Positions 1 through 8,813 of a stretch of 64,000 bases of DNA are shown one piece after another (position 1 is the first letter of the stretch; every line of letters begins with the position of its first letter). Origin of the DNA: Natronosalvus rutilus. GTDB lineage: Archaea; Halobacteriota; Halobacteria; Halobacteriales; Natrialbaceae. The notes beneath the pieces are model-generated. The model ran no database searches and was not told the DNA's origin. It saw only the letters and a program-made list of their open reading frames with translations. Location: the NCBI RefSeq assembly GCF_024204665.1, contig NZ_CP100355.1, positions 2,275,451 through 2,339,450 on the forward strand, in the 5' to 3' direction. The position numbers and the translations under genes are program-made.

Positions 1-546
1 GCCACCGAATCGGCCGACAGGCACGTCGAACTCCGCCTCGAGTTCTGTCGCCCACTGCTCGAGCAGGTCGATCGTCGGGACGACGACCAGCGTCGGGACT
101 GCGAGGCGCTCGATGGCCTCGATGGCGATGACGGTCTTCCCGCTGCCGGTCGGGAGTTCGAGGACGCCCGCGGGCGCCGGGTGGGACGGGCCGCCGTCGG
201 CGAACGACAGACCCTCCCAGCGGTCCGTCTCGAACCAGCGCTCGAGGGCCGTCCGCTGGTAGGATCGAAGTTCGTACTCGGAGGCAAGCCCCTCGGGCAA
301 GCCGTTAGCCGTTGCGAGAACGCCGTCCTGGACCGATTCGTAGCGTCGGGCGAGCGCCGCTCGAAGTGGAGTGTAGTGGACGGCCTCGGTTCGCAGGGTG
401 TCCGAGCGCGGGTCGAACTCGAGTTCGACGGTGGCCAGTGTGGCGTCCTTGAGGAGCGCCTCGGCTCCTGTCTCGGGCGCCTCGATCCGGATCGTCCCGT
501 CCTCGTACCGGAGACGGATCGACGACGGGGAGCCAACGGGTGACAT
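1..546 (-). CDS. DEAD/DEAH-box (XPB/SF2-type) helicase, N-terminal part, cut by the window edge
   Basis: The reverse strand is open from an ATG at 546 to the window edge, giving 182 codons without a stop. Near residues 131-137 it reads PTGSGKT, a Walker A motif, followed by AIEAIERL and then TLVVVPTIDLLEQW, which is a typical motif Ia region of superfamily 2 helicases. A short Q-motif-like stretch (LRSYQRTALERW) lies about 35 residues upstream. This order is that of the archaeal XPB/Rad25-like and type III restriction-subunit-like ATPases, which act in repair or DNA unwinding. The C-terminal helicase lobe lies outside the window, so the subfamily cannot be fixed. It is divergent from grpE. 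Confidence 0.85.
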   Translation of the reverse strand, partial: MSPVGSPSSIRLRYEDGTIRIEAPETGAEALLKDATLATVELEFDPRSDTLRTEAVHYTPLRAALARRYESVQDGVLATANGLPEGLASEYELRSYQRTALERWFETDRWEGLSFADGGPSHPAPAGVLELPTGSGKTVIAIEAIERLAVPTLVVVPTIDLLEQWATELEAEFDVPVGRFGG

Positions 547-666
547 CGACTACCGACAGTCGGGACGACGAGTACATAATTCCCGTGTTCGTTCACGACG
601 GCTCTGCTGACTCGAGTGATCGACTTGTGGTCCAGAGAATGGAAACGAGAACGCATACCTCAACCC

Positions 667-674
667 TTTTATTA
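667..674 (+). promoter_or_regulatory. TATA box of grpE
   Basis: TTTTATTA is centred about 25 nt before the grpE ATG at 696. This is the spacing of a leaderless haloarchaeal transcript and supports choosing 696 over the much longer upstream open frame. Confidence 0.6.
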
Positions 675-695
675 CCGCTGTGCCTTGTCTGGGAC

Positions 696-2054
696 ATGAG
701 CGAAGACGAGGGCGCAACCCCCACAGCCCAGGGCGTGCCTGCGGAAGGCGATGCCGAACCGGGGACCGAGACCGATGGCGATGGTTCGGACGCCGACGTC
801 GACGACGAGCGTCCGGAGGACCGTGACGAGAACGTCGAGGACTCGCCTGACGGGGAGGACGAAAACGTCGAGAAGGACGCGAACGAGGGGACGTCGAATT
901 CGGCGTCGGACGGTCAGGGGTCCGCAGAGTCCACAGAACCCACGGCAGCACCCCTCGAGGGCGACGCCGACGAAGTACCCCAGACCAGCGACGAGATCCG
1001 CGACCTGCTCGAGACCCTGCGGGGCTACGACGACGAAATCGCCCGCGACGTCACCTCCATCGTCGAGATGGCCCGCGAGCTGAACGGGACCGTCATCGAC
1101 CAGCGCGAGGAACTCGAGGACCTGAGCGAGCGCGTCGAGGCCCAGGCCGAAACCATCGGCGACCTCCAGGACCAACTCGAGGAGCGTGAGGAGGAACTCG
1201 CCGACCGCGAGGCGACGATCGAAGAGCACGAAGAACAGATCGAGGACCTCAAGGGCCACGTCAAGCGGACCCAGGCGGACTTCCAGAACTACAAGAAGCG
1301 GGCGAAGAAGCGCCAGGAACAGCTCAAAGAGCGCGCGACCGAGGACCTCGTCGGGCGACTCGTCGGTGTTCGCGACAACCTCAAGCGAGCGCTTTCGGAG
1401 GAGAGCGGGGACGTCGAGACGCTGCGAGAGGGCGTCGAGATGACGCTTCGCGAGTTCGACCGCGTCCTGGCCGAGGAAAACGTCGAGGAGATCGATCCCG
1501 AACCGGGAACCGAGGTCGATCCCCAGCGTCACGAAGTCATGGTGCAAATCGACAGTGACCAGCCAGAGGGGACGATCGCCGAGGTGTTCACGCCCGGCTA
1601 CGAGATGAGCGAGAAAGTGATCCAGAATGCCCAGGTGACGGTGAGCAACGGCGAACTCGAGGGCGAGGGCGACGACGCGAGTGCAGATGCGGACGACGCA
1701 GATGTGGACGCCGACGACGGCAGTCCTGATGACGAATCCCCCGGGGGCGACAGTGATGGCAGTGATGACACTGGCGGCAGTGACGGCAACGACGCCGACG
1801 AAGTCAGTGAGGAGGGAGAGCCAGCAATCGACGACGAATCGGGCGAAACTGACGCATCGTTGGACGAGGACGGCGACCTCGAGAACGATAGGAGCGACGT
1901 AGACGATGCGGGCAACGACGACGATGCAGGCAACGAGGACGACGATGGCGATACGGGCGATTCTGCGGACGAGACGCCCGACGAAACCGATGACGCGATC
2001 GAACTCGGGGGCGAAGTCGCCTCCGAGGACGACCTCGACGACGCCGAGCAGTAG
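696..2054 (+). CDS. grpE: GrpE, nucleotide exchange factor of DnaK (Hsp70), with long acidic tails
   Basis: GrpE is the cytoplasmic co-chaperone that releases ADP from DnaK. The core is clear: a long coiled coil (about residues 110-200), then QADFQNYKKRAKKRQEQL, and the C-terminal beta domain with DPQRHEVMVQ and a GYEM segment. The product is 452 residues against about 180-240 in most GrpE proteins. The excess is an acidic N-terminal tail of about 90 residues and a C-terminal Asp/Ser/Gly/Glu tail of about 130 residues. No dnaK or dnaJ follows. The reading frame is open further upstream, but the TATA box at 667-674 and the usual MSED-type start favour 696. Confidence 0.93.
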   Translation: MSEDEGATPTAQGVPAEGDAEPGTETDGDGSDADVDDERPEDRDENVEDSPDGEDENVEKDANEGTSNSASDGQGSAESTEPTAAPLEGDADEVPQTSDEIRDLLETLRGYDDEIARDVTSIVEMARELNGTVIDQREELEDLSERVEAQAETIGDLQDQLEEREEELADREATIEEHEEQIEDLKGHVKRTQADFQNYKKRAKKRQEQLKERATEDLVGRLVGVRDNLKRALSEESGDVETLREGVEMTLREFDRVLAEENVEEIDPEPGTEVDPQRHEVMVQIDSDQPEGTIAEVFTPGYEMSEKVIQNAQVTVSNGELEGEGDDASADADDADVDADDGSPDDESPGGDSDGSDDTGGSDGNDADEVSEEGEPAIDDESGETDASLDEDGDLENDRSDVDDAGNDDDAGNEDDDGDTGDSADETPDETDDAIELGGEVASEDDLDDAEQ

Positions 2055-2203
2055 CCCGTCCTTGTGGCTCGACCACGCCGACTCGAGAAAACAGACGGCC
2101 GACAAAACATTCACTACGATCGGTGTAAGGACTCCTCTTGAGCGCGGTTTCGGGTGGGGTTTCAGAAGTCTTTTGACGGGCTAGAGGCAACGTTCGCTAC
2201 GAC

Positions 2204-3958
2204 ATGACCGAGGACTTGAACTGGGCTATCGGAGGCGAGGCCGGGGACGGCATCGACTCCACCGGGAAGATCTTCGCCCAGGCACTCTCCAGGGCCGGAC
2301 GACACGTCTTTACGTCAAAGGATTTCGCGTCGCGAATCCGGGGCGGCTACACCGCCTACAAGATACGCACCTCCACGGACCGCGTCCAGAGTGTCGTCGA
2401 TCGGCTCGACATTCTCGTCGCGCTCACCCAGCGAACCATCGACGAGAACCTCGACGAACTCCACGAGGGCAGCGCCGTCATCTACGACGGCGAGCGCTCC
2501 TGGGACGCCGAGATTCCAGACGAGATCACTGCCGTCGACGTACCGCTCAAATCACTGGCCGAGGAGGCCGGCGGCGCGATCATGCTCAACGTCGTCGCCC
2601 TCGGAGCCGCCTGCGAAATCACTGGCTTCGACGTCGCCTACCTCGACGAGGCGCTCGAGAAGCGCTTCGGCGGGAAGGGCTCGAAGATCGTCGACAACAA
2701 CAAAGACGCCGCCCGCAAGGGACGGGACTACGTCCGGGAGAACTACGACCTGGATCTGGGTTACGCCCTCGAGACGACCGACGAGGATTACGTCCTGCTC
2801 AATGGCGACGAGGCCATCGGGATGGGTGCGCTCGCCGCCGGCTGTCGCTTCTACGCCGGTTACCCGATCACGCCCGCGACGAACGTGATGGAGTACCTGA
2901 TCGGGCGAATCGAACAGTACGGCGGCCACGTCGTCCAGGCCGAGGACGAACTCTCGGCGATCAACATGGCCCTCGGCGCGGCCCGCGGCGGCGCCCGGTC
3001 GATGACCGCGACTTCCGGCCCCGGCATCGACCTGATGGCCGAGACGTTCGGCCTCGTGGCGACCAGCGAGACGCCGCTGGTCATCGTCGACGTGATGCGC
3101 TCGGGCCCGTCGACGGGGATGCCGACCAAGCAGGAACAGGGCGACCTGAACATGACCCTCTACGGTGGCCACGGCGAGATTCCGCGCTTCGTCGTCGCCC
3201 CGACGACCATCGACGAGTGCTTCTGGAAGACCGTCGAGGCGTTCAACTACGCCGAGAAGTACCAGACGCCCGTCTACGTCGTCGCCGACCTCGCGCTGGC
3301 GGTCACCGAACAGACGTTCTCCCCCGAGACGTTCGACATGGACGCCGTCGAAATCGACCGCGGAAACTTGCTCGAGGACGACCAGGTCTCCGAGTGGCTC
3401 GACGACCAGGGCCACTTCCGCGCCCACGCCGCCACCGAGGACGGCATCAGTCCGCGCGCGATTCCCGGCATGACCGACGGCGCGCACATGAGCACGGGTC
3501 TCGAGCACGACGAACTCGGGCGCCGAACAGAGGATACCGAAGTCCGCGTCGAACAGGTCGACAAGCGCAACCGCAAGGTCGAGACCGCGAAGGCCGAAGA
3601 AGAGTGGGACTACCGCGAGTTCGGCGACGAAGACGCCGACAACCTCGTCGTCTCCTGGGGCTCCAACGAAGGCGCGCTCCGGGAAGCCGTCGCCTTGCTC
3701 GAGGACGAGGACGTCCCAGTCCGGGTCATCTCGGTGCCCTACCTCTTCCCGCGACCCGACCTGAACGAGGAGTTCGAGGCCGCCGACGACGTCATCGTCG
3801 TCGAGTGTAACGCGACCGGCCAGTTCGCCGACGTGCTCGAGCACGACACGCTCCAGCGGGTCAAGCGCATCAACAAGTACACCGGCGTGCGGTTCAAGGC
3901 AGATGAACTCGCCGAGGAAATTACTGCGAAACTGAACGAGGAGGTGCCAGCACAATGA
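2204..3958 (+). CDS. korA: 2-oxoacid:ferredoxin oxidoreductase, fused gamma/alpha subunit (KorA type)
   Basis: With the next gene this forms the enzyme that oxidatively decarboxylates a 2-oxoacid to its acyl-CoA while reducing ferredoxin. Residues about 1-185 are the gamma domain (IGGEAGDGIDSTGK at the start, then SRIRGGYTAYKIR). Residues about 195-580 are the alpha (pyrimidine-binding) domain with GYPITPATNVMEYL and TSGPGIDLMAE. Haloarchaea have two such enzymes, for pyruvate and for 2-oxoglutarate. From memory, the lengths here (584 and 289 residues) match the 2-oxoglutarate enzyme better than the longer pyruvate one, so the substrate is inferred. The stop overlaps the korB start in ATGA. 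Confidence 0.85.
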   Translation: MTEDLNWAIGGEAGDGIDSTGKIFAQALSRAGRHVFTSKDFASRIRGGYTAYKIRTSTDRVQSVVDRLDILVALTQRTIDENLDELHEGSAVIYDGERSWDAEIPDEITAVDVPLKSLAEEAGGAIMLNVVALGAACEITGFDVAYLDEALEKRFGGKGSKIVDNNKDAARKGRDYVRENYDLDLGYALETTDEDYVLLNGDEAIGMGALAAGCRFYAGYPITPATNVMEYLIGRIEQYGGHVVQAEDELSAINMALGAARGGARSMTATSGPGIDLMAETFGLVATSETPLVIVDVMRSGPSTGMPTKQEQGDLNMTLYGGHGEIPRFVVAPTTIDECFWKTVEAFNYAEKYQTPVYVVADLALAVTEQTFSPETFDMDAVEIDRGNLLEDDQVSEWLDDQGHFRAHAATEDGISPRAIPGMTDGAHMSTGLEHDELGRRTEDTEVRVEQVDKRNRKVETAKAEEEWDYREFGDEDADNLVVSWGSNEGALREAVALLEDEDVPVRVISVPYLFPRPDLNEEFEAADDVIVVECNATGQFADVLEHDTLQRVKRINKYTGVRFKADELAEEITAKLNEEVPAQ

Positions 3959-4824
3959 GTTCCCAATCAGAGGTACGATTCACCGACTTCAAATCCGACA
4001 AGCAACCGACCTGGTGTCCCGGCTGTGGCGACTTCGGGACGATGAACGGCATGATGAAGGCCCTCGCGAACACGGGCAACGATCCCGACAACACCTTCCT
4101 GGTGGCCGGCATCGGCTGCTCGGGGAAAATCGGGACCTACATGCACAGCTACGCCATCCACGGCGTCCACGGCCGGGCCCTGCCCGTCGCGACGGGCGTG
4201 AAGATGGCCCGACCCGACATCGAGGTCATGGCCGCCGGCGGCGACGGCGACGGCTACTCGATCGGGGCCGGCCACTTCGTCCACGCTACCCGGCGAAACG
4301 TCGACATGACCTACGTCGTCATGGACAACCGCATCTACGGGCTGACGAAGGGACAGGCCTCGCCGACCTCGCGATCCGACTTCGAGACGTCGACGACGCC
4401 CGAAGGGTCCCAGCAGCCGCCGGTCAACCCTCTCGCGCTCGCGCTCGCCTCGGGGGCGACGTTCATCGCCCAGTCGTTCGCCTCGGACGCGATCCGCCAC
4501 GCCGAGATCATCGAAGAGGCCATCGAGCACGACGGTTTCGGCTTCGTCAACGTGTTCAGCCCCTGCGTGACGTTCAACGACGTCGACACCTACGACTACT
4601 TCCGTGACTCGCTCGTCGACCTGAAGGAGGAGGACCACGACCGCCACGATTACGAGGCGGCCAAGGGGGTCATCCTCGACGCCGATAAGGAGTACCAAGG
4701 TGTGATGTACCAGAACGAGAACTCGATTCCCTACCACGAGCGACACGGGGTTACCGAGAACATGGCGGAGATTCCGGATGGCGCGCCCGAGAACGCCATG
4801 GATCTCGTTCGCGAGTTCTACTGA
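3955..4824 (+). CDS. korB: 2-oxoacid:ferredoxin oxidoreductase, beta subunit (KorB type)
   Basis: This is the thiamine-diphosphate and iron-sulfur subunit of the complex with the preceding gene. The TPP motif is seen as GGDGDGYSIGAGH ending in MDNRIYGLTKGQ. Cysteines that would hold the single [4Fe-4S] cluster are in WCPGCGDFG (C21, C24), GIGCSGKIG (near 56) and SPCVTF (near 203), as in other archaeal OFOR beta subunits. The start codon lies inside the end of korA (ATGA overlap), so translation is probably coupled. As for korA, pyruvate versus 2-oxoglutarate specificity is judged only from remembered subunit lengths. Confidence 0.87.
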   Translation: MSSQSEVRFTDFKSDKQPTWCPGCGDFGTMNGMMKALANTGNDPDNTFLVAGIGCSGKIGTYMHSYAIHGVHGRALPVATGVKMARPDIEVMAAGGDGDGYSIGAGHFVHATRRNVDMTYVVMDNRIYGLTKGQASPTSRSDFETSTTPEGSQQPPVNPLALALASGATFIAQSFASDAIRHAEIIEEAIEHDGFGFVNVFSPCVTFNDVDTYDYFRDSLVDLKEEDHDRHDYEAAKGVILDADKEYQGVMYQNENSIPYHERHGVTENMAEIPDGAPENAMDLVREFY

Positions 4825-4860
4825 CTCGCTGACTCGCCGACGCGACCGTCTATCGACCCG

Positions 4861-4865
4861 TTTTT
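4861..4865 (+). terminator. T-run terminator after korB
   Basis: A run of five T follows the korB stop by about 40 nt. Oligo-T without a strong hairpin is the common archaeal termination signal. Confidence 0.45.
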
Positions 4866-5151
4866 GATTGGCAACATAGCCGTGGACTCACTTCTGGGCT
4901 GAGACTACTTGCGGCACCGACCTGAGCGAGAACAGCCCTCGAGCGAGAGCACTGCTCGAGTGCAATGCCATCGACGACTCGAGTTCGGTTGTAGCCCGAA
5001 CAGACGTCGGCTACCCGTCGACGACCCGTCATCGGGGAGTTCCCCTGGGGCCGCCGTCTGCTGGAAATCGGCCGAACGTGTTCGATATCTGATTTTGTGA
5101 TTCCTTCCCACGGGTTGGGAATCAACGCCCGTTATGATCGATACGGGACGG

Positions 5152-5165
5152 CTACCTCGAGGTAG
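5152..5165. promoter_or_regulatory. 14-bp perfect palindrome overlapping the etfB Shine-Dalgarno sequence
   Basis: CTACCTC/GAGGTAG is a perfect palindrome ending 8 nt before the etfB ATG. Its right half forms part of the purine-rich stretch GAGGTAGGTGAG that could pair with 16S rRNA. It could be a protein operator or an RNA hairpin that masks the ribosome binding site. Confidence 0.5.
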
Positions 5166-5173
5166 GTGAGTAA

Positions 5174-5950
5174 ATGACCTGGACAATCGTCGTCGGCGTC
5201 AAGCAAGTACCCGACGCCAAGGAGGTGGGAATCGATCCCGACACCGGCCGGCTGGACCGGGCGAACGCCCCCGCCGTGATGAACCCGCCGGATCGGCATG
5301 CTCTCGAGGCCGCGCTCTCGATCAAAGACGTCGTCGACGCTCGCGTCGTGGCGATTACGATGGGGCCGCCGATGGCCACGCCGGTGCTCGAGGAGGCGGT
5401 CGCGATGGGCTGTGACGACGCAGTCCTCATCACGGACCGCGCGTTCGCGGGTAGCGACACCTGGCCGACGAGCCTGACCCTCGCGAGCGCGGCCGACACA
5501 CTCGGGGCGGACGTCGTCGTCTGCGGTGAGGAGACCACCGATTCCTCGACGGGACAGGTCCCGCCGGGAATCGCGGCGCACAACGGGTGGGCGCAGTTGA
5601 CTTACGTCGAGGACCTCGAGCCCCGCCCCGACGAGGACCGGCTGGTCGCGGTCCGCGACGTCGAAGGCGGCTACGAGCGGGTGGCTGCGGAGCTACCGGT
5701 GGTCGTCGCCGTCGCCTACGGCGAGTTCGACCCCCGTCCCGCCGGCCTTCACCGGAAACTCTACGCCGAGAACGACTTCGAGCCAATCGAGTGGACGGCC
5801 GCGGATCTGGGCATCGAAGACGAGGTCGGCCTCGACGTTTCGCCGACCTCCGTCGGCGGGATGGAGACTGTCGACCCCGTCGACCGACGCGGCGAGGTCG
5901 TCGACGACGTCGACGAGTTGGCCAGCCGCCTCGCGGAGGTGATCGCATGA
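5174..5950 (+). CDS. etfB: Electron transfer flavoprotein beta subunit
   Basis: EtfB pairs with EtfA in the cytoplasm to carry electrons from acyl-CoA dehydrogenases or other flavoenzymes to a quinone reductase. The 258-residue product starts IVVGVKQVPD and carries the beta-type signatures NPPDRHALEAAL, TMGPP, and the AMP/FAD-binding loop CGEETTDSSTGQVPPGIA. The length is normal. A purine-rich ribosome binding site, GGTAGGTGAG, precedes the ATG and is covered by a palindrome. Its TGA overlaps the etfA ATG. It is the first gene of etfB-etfA-fixC-fixX. The linkage to FixCX suggests delivery to menaquinone, possibly with bifurcation, but that is inference. Confidence 0.94.
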   Translation: MTWTIVVGVKQVPDAKEVGIDPDTGRLDRANAPAVMNPPDRHALEAALSIKDVVDARVVAITMGPPMATPVLEEAVAMGCDDAVLITDRAFAGSDTWPTSLTLASAADTLGADVVVCGEETTDSSTGQVPPGIAAHNGWAQLTYVEDLEPRPDEDRLVAVRDVEGGYERVAAELPVVVAVAYGEFDPRPAGLHRKLYAENDFEPIEWTAADLGIEDEVGLDVSPTSVGGMETVDPVDRRGEVVDDVDELASRLAEVIA

Positions 5951-7038
5951 GCGCTAGCGACGATGCCAACGACACCAACGACACCAACGACACCAACGGC
6001 GCCGACGATGCCGGCGGCATCGACCTCGAGGCCTACGCGGACGTCTGGGTATTCGTCGAAGTCCACGACGGCGACGTGATGGCCGTCTCCTGGGAGCTCC
6101 TCGAGGAGGGCAAGAAACTCACGGCAAAGACGGGCGAGGACCTCGTCGCGCTCGTCATCGGGGAGGACCTCGACGCCGTCGTTCGCGAGGCGCTCGAGCG
6201 AGGGGCCGACCGCGTGCTCGTCGCCGACGACCCGGTCTTCGAGCCCTATCGGGCCGATCCCTACGGCGCGCAGTTCCGGGCGATGGTCGAGGAGCGAAAA
6301 CCGTCGATCGTCCTCATCGGGGGGACGCACACGGGCCGTGACTTCGCCGGACGAGTCGCCGTGCCGACCCACGCCGGGTTGACGGCCGACGTGACCGAAA
6401 TCGACGTCGACGACGACGGCCTGTTGCAGGCGCGACGGCCCGCGTTCGGTGGCGACATCCTCGCGACCATCCTCTGTGAGGAACACCGTCCCCAGATGGC
6501 GACCGTTAGGCCGGGCGTCTTCGAGCCCGGCGAGCCGGACCTGGACGGCGACTTCGCGACTGTCGACGAGGCGATCACTGCAGTCGACGTCGTCGTCGAC
6601 GAGTCCGAGACGATCAGCGAGGTTCTCGAGCGCAATGTCGGCGACACCACCGACATCACCGAGGCCGACCGTATCGTCGCCGTCGGTGCCGGGATCGAGG
6701 GCGACCTCGAGCCCGCAATCGACCTCGCGGAGGCCCTCGGCGCCGAACTGGTGGCGAGCCGTGCCGCCGTGGACGAAGGCTGGGTCGACGGATCGAGGCA
6801 GGTCGGTCAGACGGGCAAGACCGTCCGACCCGAGTTGTACGTCGCCCTCGGAATCAGCGGCGCCATTCAGCACGTCGAGGGGATGAACAAGTCGGGAACG
6901 GTGATCGCGATCAACACCGACCCGAACGCCCCGATCTTCGAACACGCGGACTACGGCATCGTCGGCGACTTCGCCGACGTGTGCCCGAGGCTCGCGAAGT
7001 CGCTTCGCGAGCGCGACCTAGCGGAGGTGATGCCGTGA
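5947..7038 (+). CDS. etfA: Electron transfer flavoprotein alpha subunit
   Basis: This is the FAD-carrying partner of EtfB. The C-terminal FAD domain is clear: SRAAVDEGWVDGSRQVGQTG followed by VRPELYVALGISGAIQH and NTDPNAPIFEHADYG. The start is the ATG inside the end of etfB (ATGA overlap), giving 363 residues; an open frame continues upstream but overlaps etfB. The N-terminus has a low-complexity lead with three perfect 9-bp repeats encoding Asn-Asp-Thr, so the first 20 or so residues are probably disordered. The 3' end overlaps fixC in GTGA. This four-gene chain suggests one mRNA with coupled translation. Confidence 0.93.
   Translation: MSASDDANDTNDTNDTNGADDAGGIDLEAYADVWVFVEVHDGDVMAVSWELLEEGKKLTAKTGEDLVALVIGEDLDAVVREALERGADRVLVADDPVFEPYRADPYGAQFRAMVEERKPSIVLIGGTHTGRDFAGRVAVPTHAGLTADVTEIDVDDDGLLQARRPAFGGDILATILCEEHRPQMATVRPGVFEPGEPDLDGDFATVDEAITAVDVVVDESETISEVLERNVGDTTDITEADRIVAVGAGIEGDLEPAIDLAEALGAELVASRAAVDEGWVDGSRQVGQTGKTVRPELYVALGISGAIQHVEGMNKSGTVIAINTDPNAPIFEHADYGIVGDFADVCPRLAKSLRERDLAEVMP
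5971..5997 (+). repeat. 9-bp tandem repeat (three perfect copies) in the 5' end of etfA
   Basis: GACACCAAC is repeated three times without a mismatch inside the coding sequence. Unit changes would add or remove three residues and keep the frame. Confidence 0.8.
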
Positions 7039-8426
7039 CTGACCACCAATCGATCGACGGCCCCCAACTGCTCGACGAGCGCGCGGGCGACGCCGCGCTC
7101 GAAGCGCCGAACTACGACAACGAATTCGATGCCATCGTCGTCGGGGCCGGCCTCGCCGGGAGCGCCGCCGCCCTGACGATGGCCAACCGCGGACTCGAGC
7201 CACTGCTCGTCGAACGCGGATCGTACCCGGGGGCGAAGAACGTCTTCGGTGGCGTCCTCTACACGCCGACGATCCGCGAGCTGGTCGACCTGGACGCGGC
7301 GCCCCTTGAGCGCTACGTCGCCGAGAAGCGCTTCAGCATGCTGAGCCACGACGACGAGACGGCAATCTCGCTCAAGCCCGGCGAGTGGCACCGCGAGCCG
7401 CACAACGACTCCTACACGGTCTACCGCGGCGAGTTCGACGAGTGGTTCGCCGACCAGGCCGTCGAGGCCGGGGCCACCCTCGTGACGGAGACCACCGTCA
7501 CCGGTGTGATCCGTGAGGGAGGCGACATCGTCGGCGTCGAGACCGACCGCCCCGACGGTGCGATTCGGGCGCCGTACGTCGTGCTCGCCGAGGGCGGCAA
7601 CTCGCTCGTGAGCGAAGGTGCTTCCCTCAAATCGCCTGAATCGCGCGAGAATATCGCTGTCGCCGCCAAAGAAGTCCTCGAGTTCCCCGAGCGATCGGGC
7701 GTGATCGAGGACCGGTTCCGGCTCGTCGGCGACGCCGGCGTCTCCTACCAGTACTTCGGCGAAGGAGCCGTCGGCGAGGCCTACGGCGGCGGGTTCATCT
7801 ACACGAACGGCGACACGGTGAGCGTCGGCGTGGCCTACAGCCTCGAGGACGCGGCGACGAAGCGCCAGTCCCCCGAGGAGACGCTGAACCTGTTCAAGAG
7901 CCACCCGGCGGTCGCACCGTTGCTCAGAGGCGCCCGCACCGTCGAGTACGGCGCGAAGACGATCCCCGAGGGTGGGGCGGAGTCGATGCCCAGCCTCGTC
8001 CACAACGGGGCCGTCATCGTCGGCGACGCCGCCGGCCTCGTGCTCAACAACGGCGTTCACCTCGAGGGGACGAACATGGCCGTCGAGAGCGGTTACTACG
8101 CCGGCACGGCCATCGTGGAAGCGGCCGAGCGGGGTCGCACCGAGGCCTCGGCGCTCGAGTCCTATTCCGAACGACTCGAGGACTCATTCGTGGTCCAGAA
8201 TCTCGAGCGGTACGCGTGGCTCCAGGACCGGGTCGAAGAGGATCGCGAACTCCTGTTCGAACAGTTGCCGCGAGCGATCGCCGACGCGAGTAGCGAGTAC
8301 TTCACGATGGATCGACGACCGAAGGAGATGCACGCGAAAGCCGCGAAGCAGCGCGTCTTCGACACCCTCGGCGGGTGGAAAGGGGCGACGAAACTGGCCC
8401 TACGATACCGAAAACTGGTGAAATAA
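7035..8426 (+). CDS. fixC: FixC, FAD-dependent ETF:quinone oxidoreductase-like protein
   Basis: FixC is a membrane-associated flavoprotein that takes electrons from EtfAB and, with FixX, passes them to quinone. The dinucleotide-binding motif VVGAGLAGSAAAL lies at residues 35-47. GDAAGLVLNNGVHLEGTNMA further on is the second FAD motif of the FixC/ETF-QO family. The likely start is the GTG within the end of etfA (GTGA overlap), giving 463 residues, a bit longer than bacterial FixC (about 430) because of a charged N-terminal lead. fixX begins 1 bp after its stop. Confidence 0.93.
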   Translation: MTDHQSIDGPQLLDERAGDAALEAPNYDNEFDAIVVGAGLAGSAAALTMANRGLEPLLVERGSYPGAKNVFGGVLYTPTIRELVDLDAAPLERYVAEKRFSMLSHDDETAISLKPGEWHREPHNDSYTVYRGEFDEWFADQAVEAGATLVTETTVTGVIREGGDIVGVETDRPDGAIRAPYVVLAEGGNSLVSEGASLKSPESRENIAVAAKEVLEFPERSGVIEDRFRLVGDAGVSYQYFGEGAVGEAYGGGFIYTNGDTVSVGVAYSLEDAATKRQSPEETLNLFKSHPAVAPLLRGARTVEYGAKTIPEGGAESMPSLVHNGAVIVGDAAGLVLNNGVHLEGTNMAVESGYYAGTAIVEAAERGRTEASALESYSERLEDSFVVQNLERYAWLQDRVEEDRELLFEQLPRAIADASSEYFTMDRRPKEMHAKAAKQRVFDTLGGWKGATKLALRYRKLVK

Positions 8427-8427
8427 G

Positions 8428-8745
8428 ATGAGCGTCAGCCCACAGGCACCCGAGATCGAGAACGATTCGATGGAAGACCGCCTCTACACGGTGAAGTACG
8501 AGGACCCCGGCGACTCACACCTGGACGTGAAGGTGGCGAGCATCTGCGCGGATTCGTGTGAGACCGCCGACTGCGTCTCCATCTGTCCCGCGGACGTCTG
8601 GCGGCGCGAAGACGGCGAGGGCGTGCCGACGATCGCCTACGAGAACTGCCTCGAGTGCTCGAGTTGTCGCTTCGCCTGTCCCTACGACAACGTCAGCTGG
8701 GAGTACCCGAAGACGGGAGCCGGCGTGACGTACAAACGCGGATAG
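8428..8745 (+). CDS. fixX: FixX, ferredoxin-like partner of FixC
   Basis: This small iron-sulfur protein (105 residues) completes the etfB-etfA-fixC-fixX operon. Cysteines occur in CETADCVSICP and in CLECSSCRFACP, the arrangement of FixX-type ferredoxins with one or two clusters. Bacterial FixX is about 95-100 residues, so the length is normal. FixC and FixX together resemble the single-chain mitochondrial ETF:quinone oxidoreductase. The start follows the fixC stop by one base. A GTTCCC/GGGAAC hairpin about 70 bp downstream may end the transcript. Confidence 0.93.
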   Translation: MSVSPQAPEIENDSMEDRLYTVKYEDPGDSHLDVKVASICADSCETADCVSICPADVWRREDGEGVPTIAYENCLECSSCRFACPYDNVSWEYPKTGAGVTYKRG

Positions 8746-8813
8746 CGGGACAGCGCGGACAGCAGGGTCGACCCGCTCGAGTACCCCGATGCCTCATGCC
8801 TCTTGCATGAATC

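Larger units (their letters stand above)
4825..5173. other. 349-bp intergenic region between korB and etfB
   Basis: No convincing gene is seen. It holds a T-run just after korB (4861-4865), a short hairpin GCACT/AGTGC (4949-4963), an inverted repeat TTCCCA-N5-TGGGAA (5105-5121) and a palindrome over the etfB ribosome binding site (5152-5165). It is probably the terminator of korAB and the control region of the etf-fix operon. Confidence 0.6.

Noticed and set aside
672..2114. 480-residue open frame on the minus strand across grpE
   Set aside because: It mirrors the acidic, GC-rich codons of grpE and gives a Val/Leu-rich product without any domain; grpE has a TATA box and a clear core.
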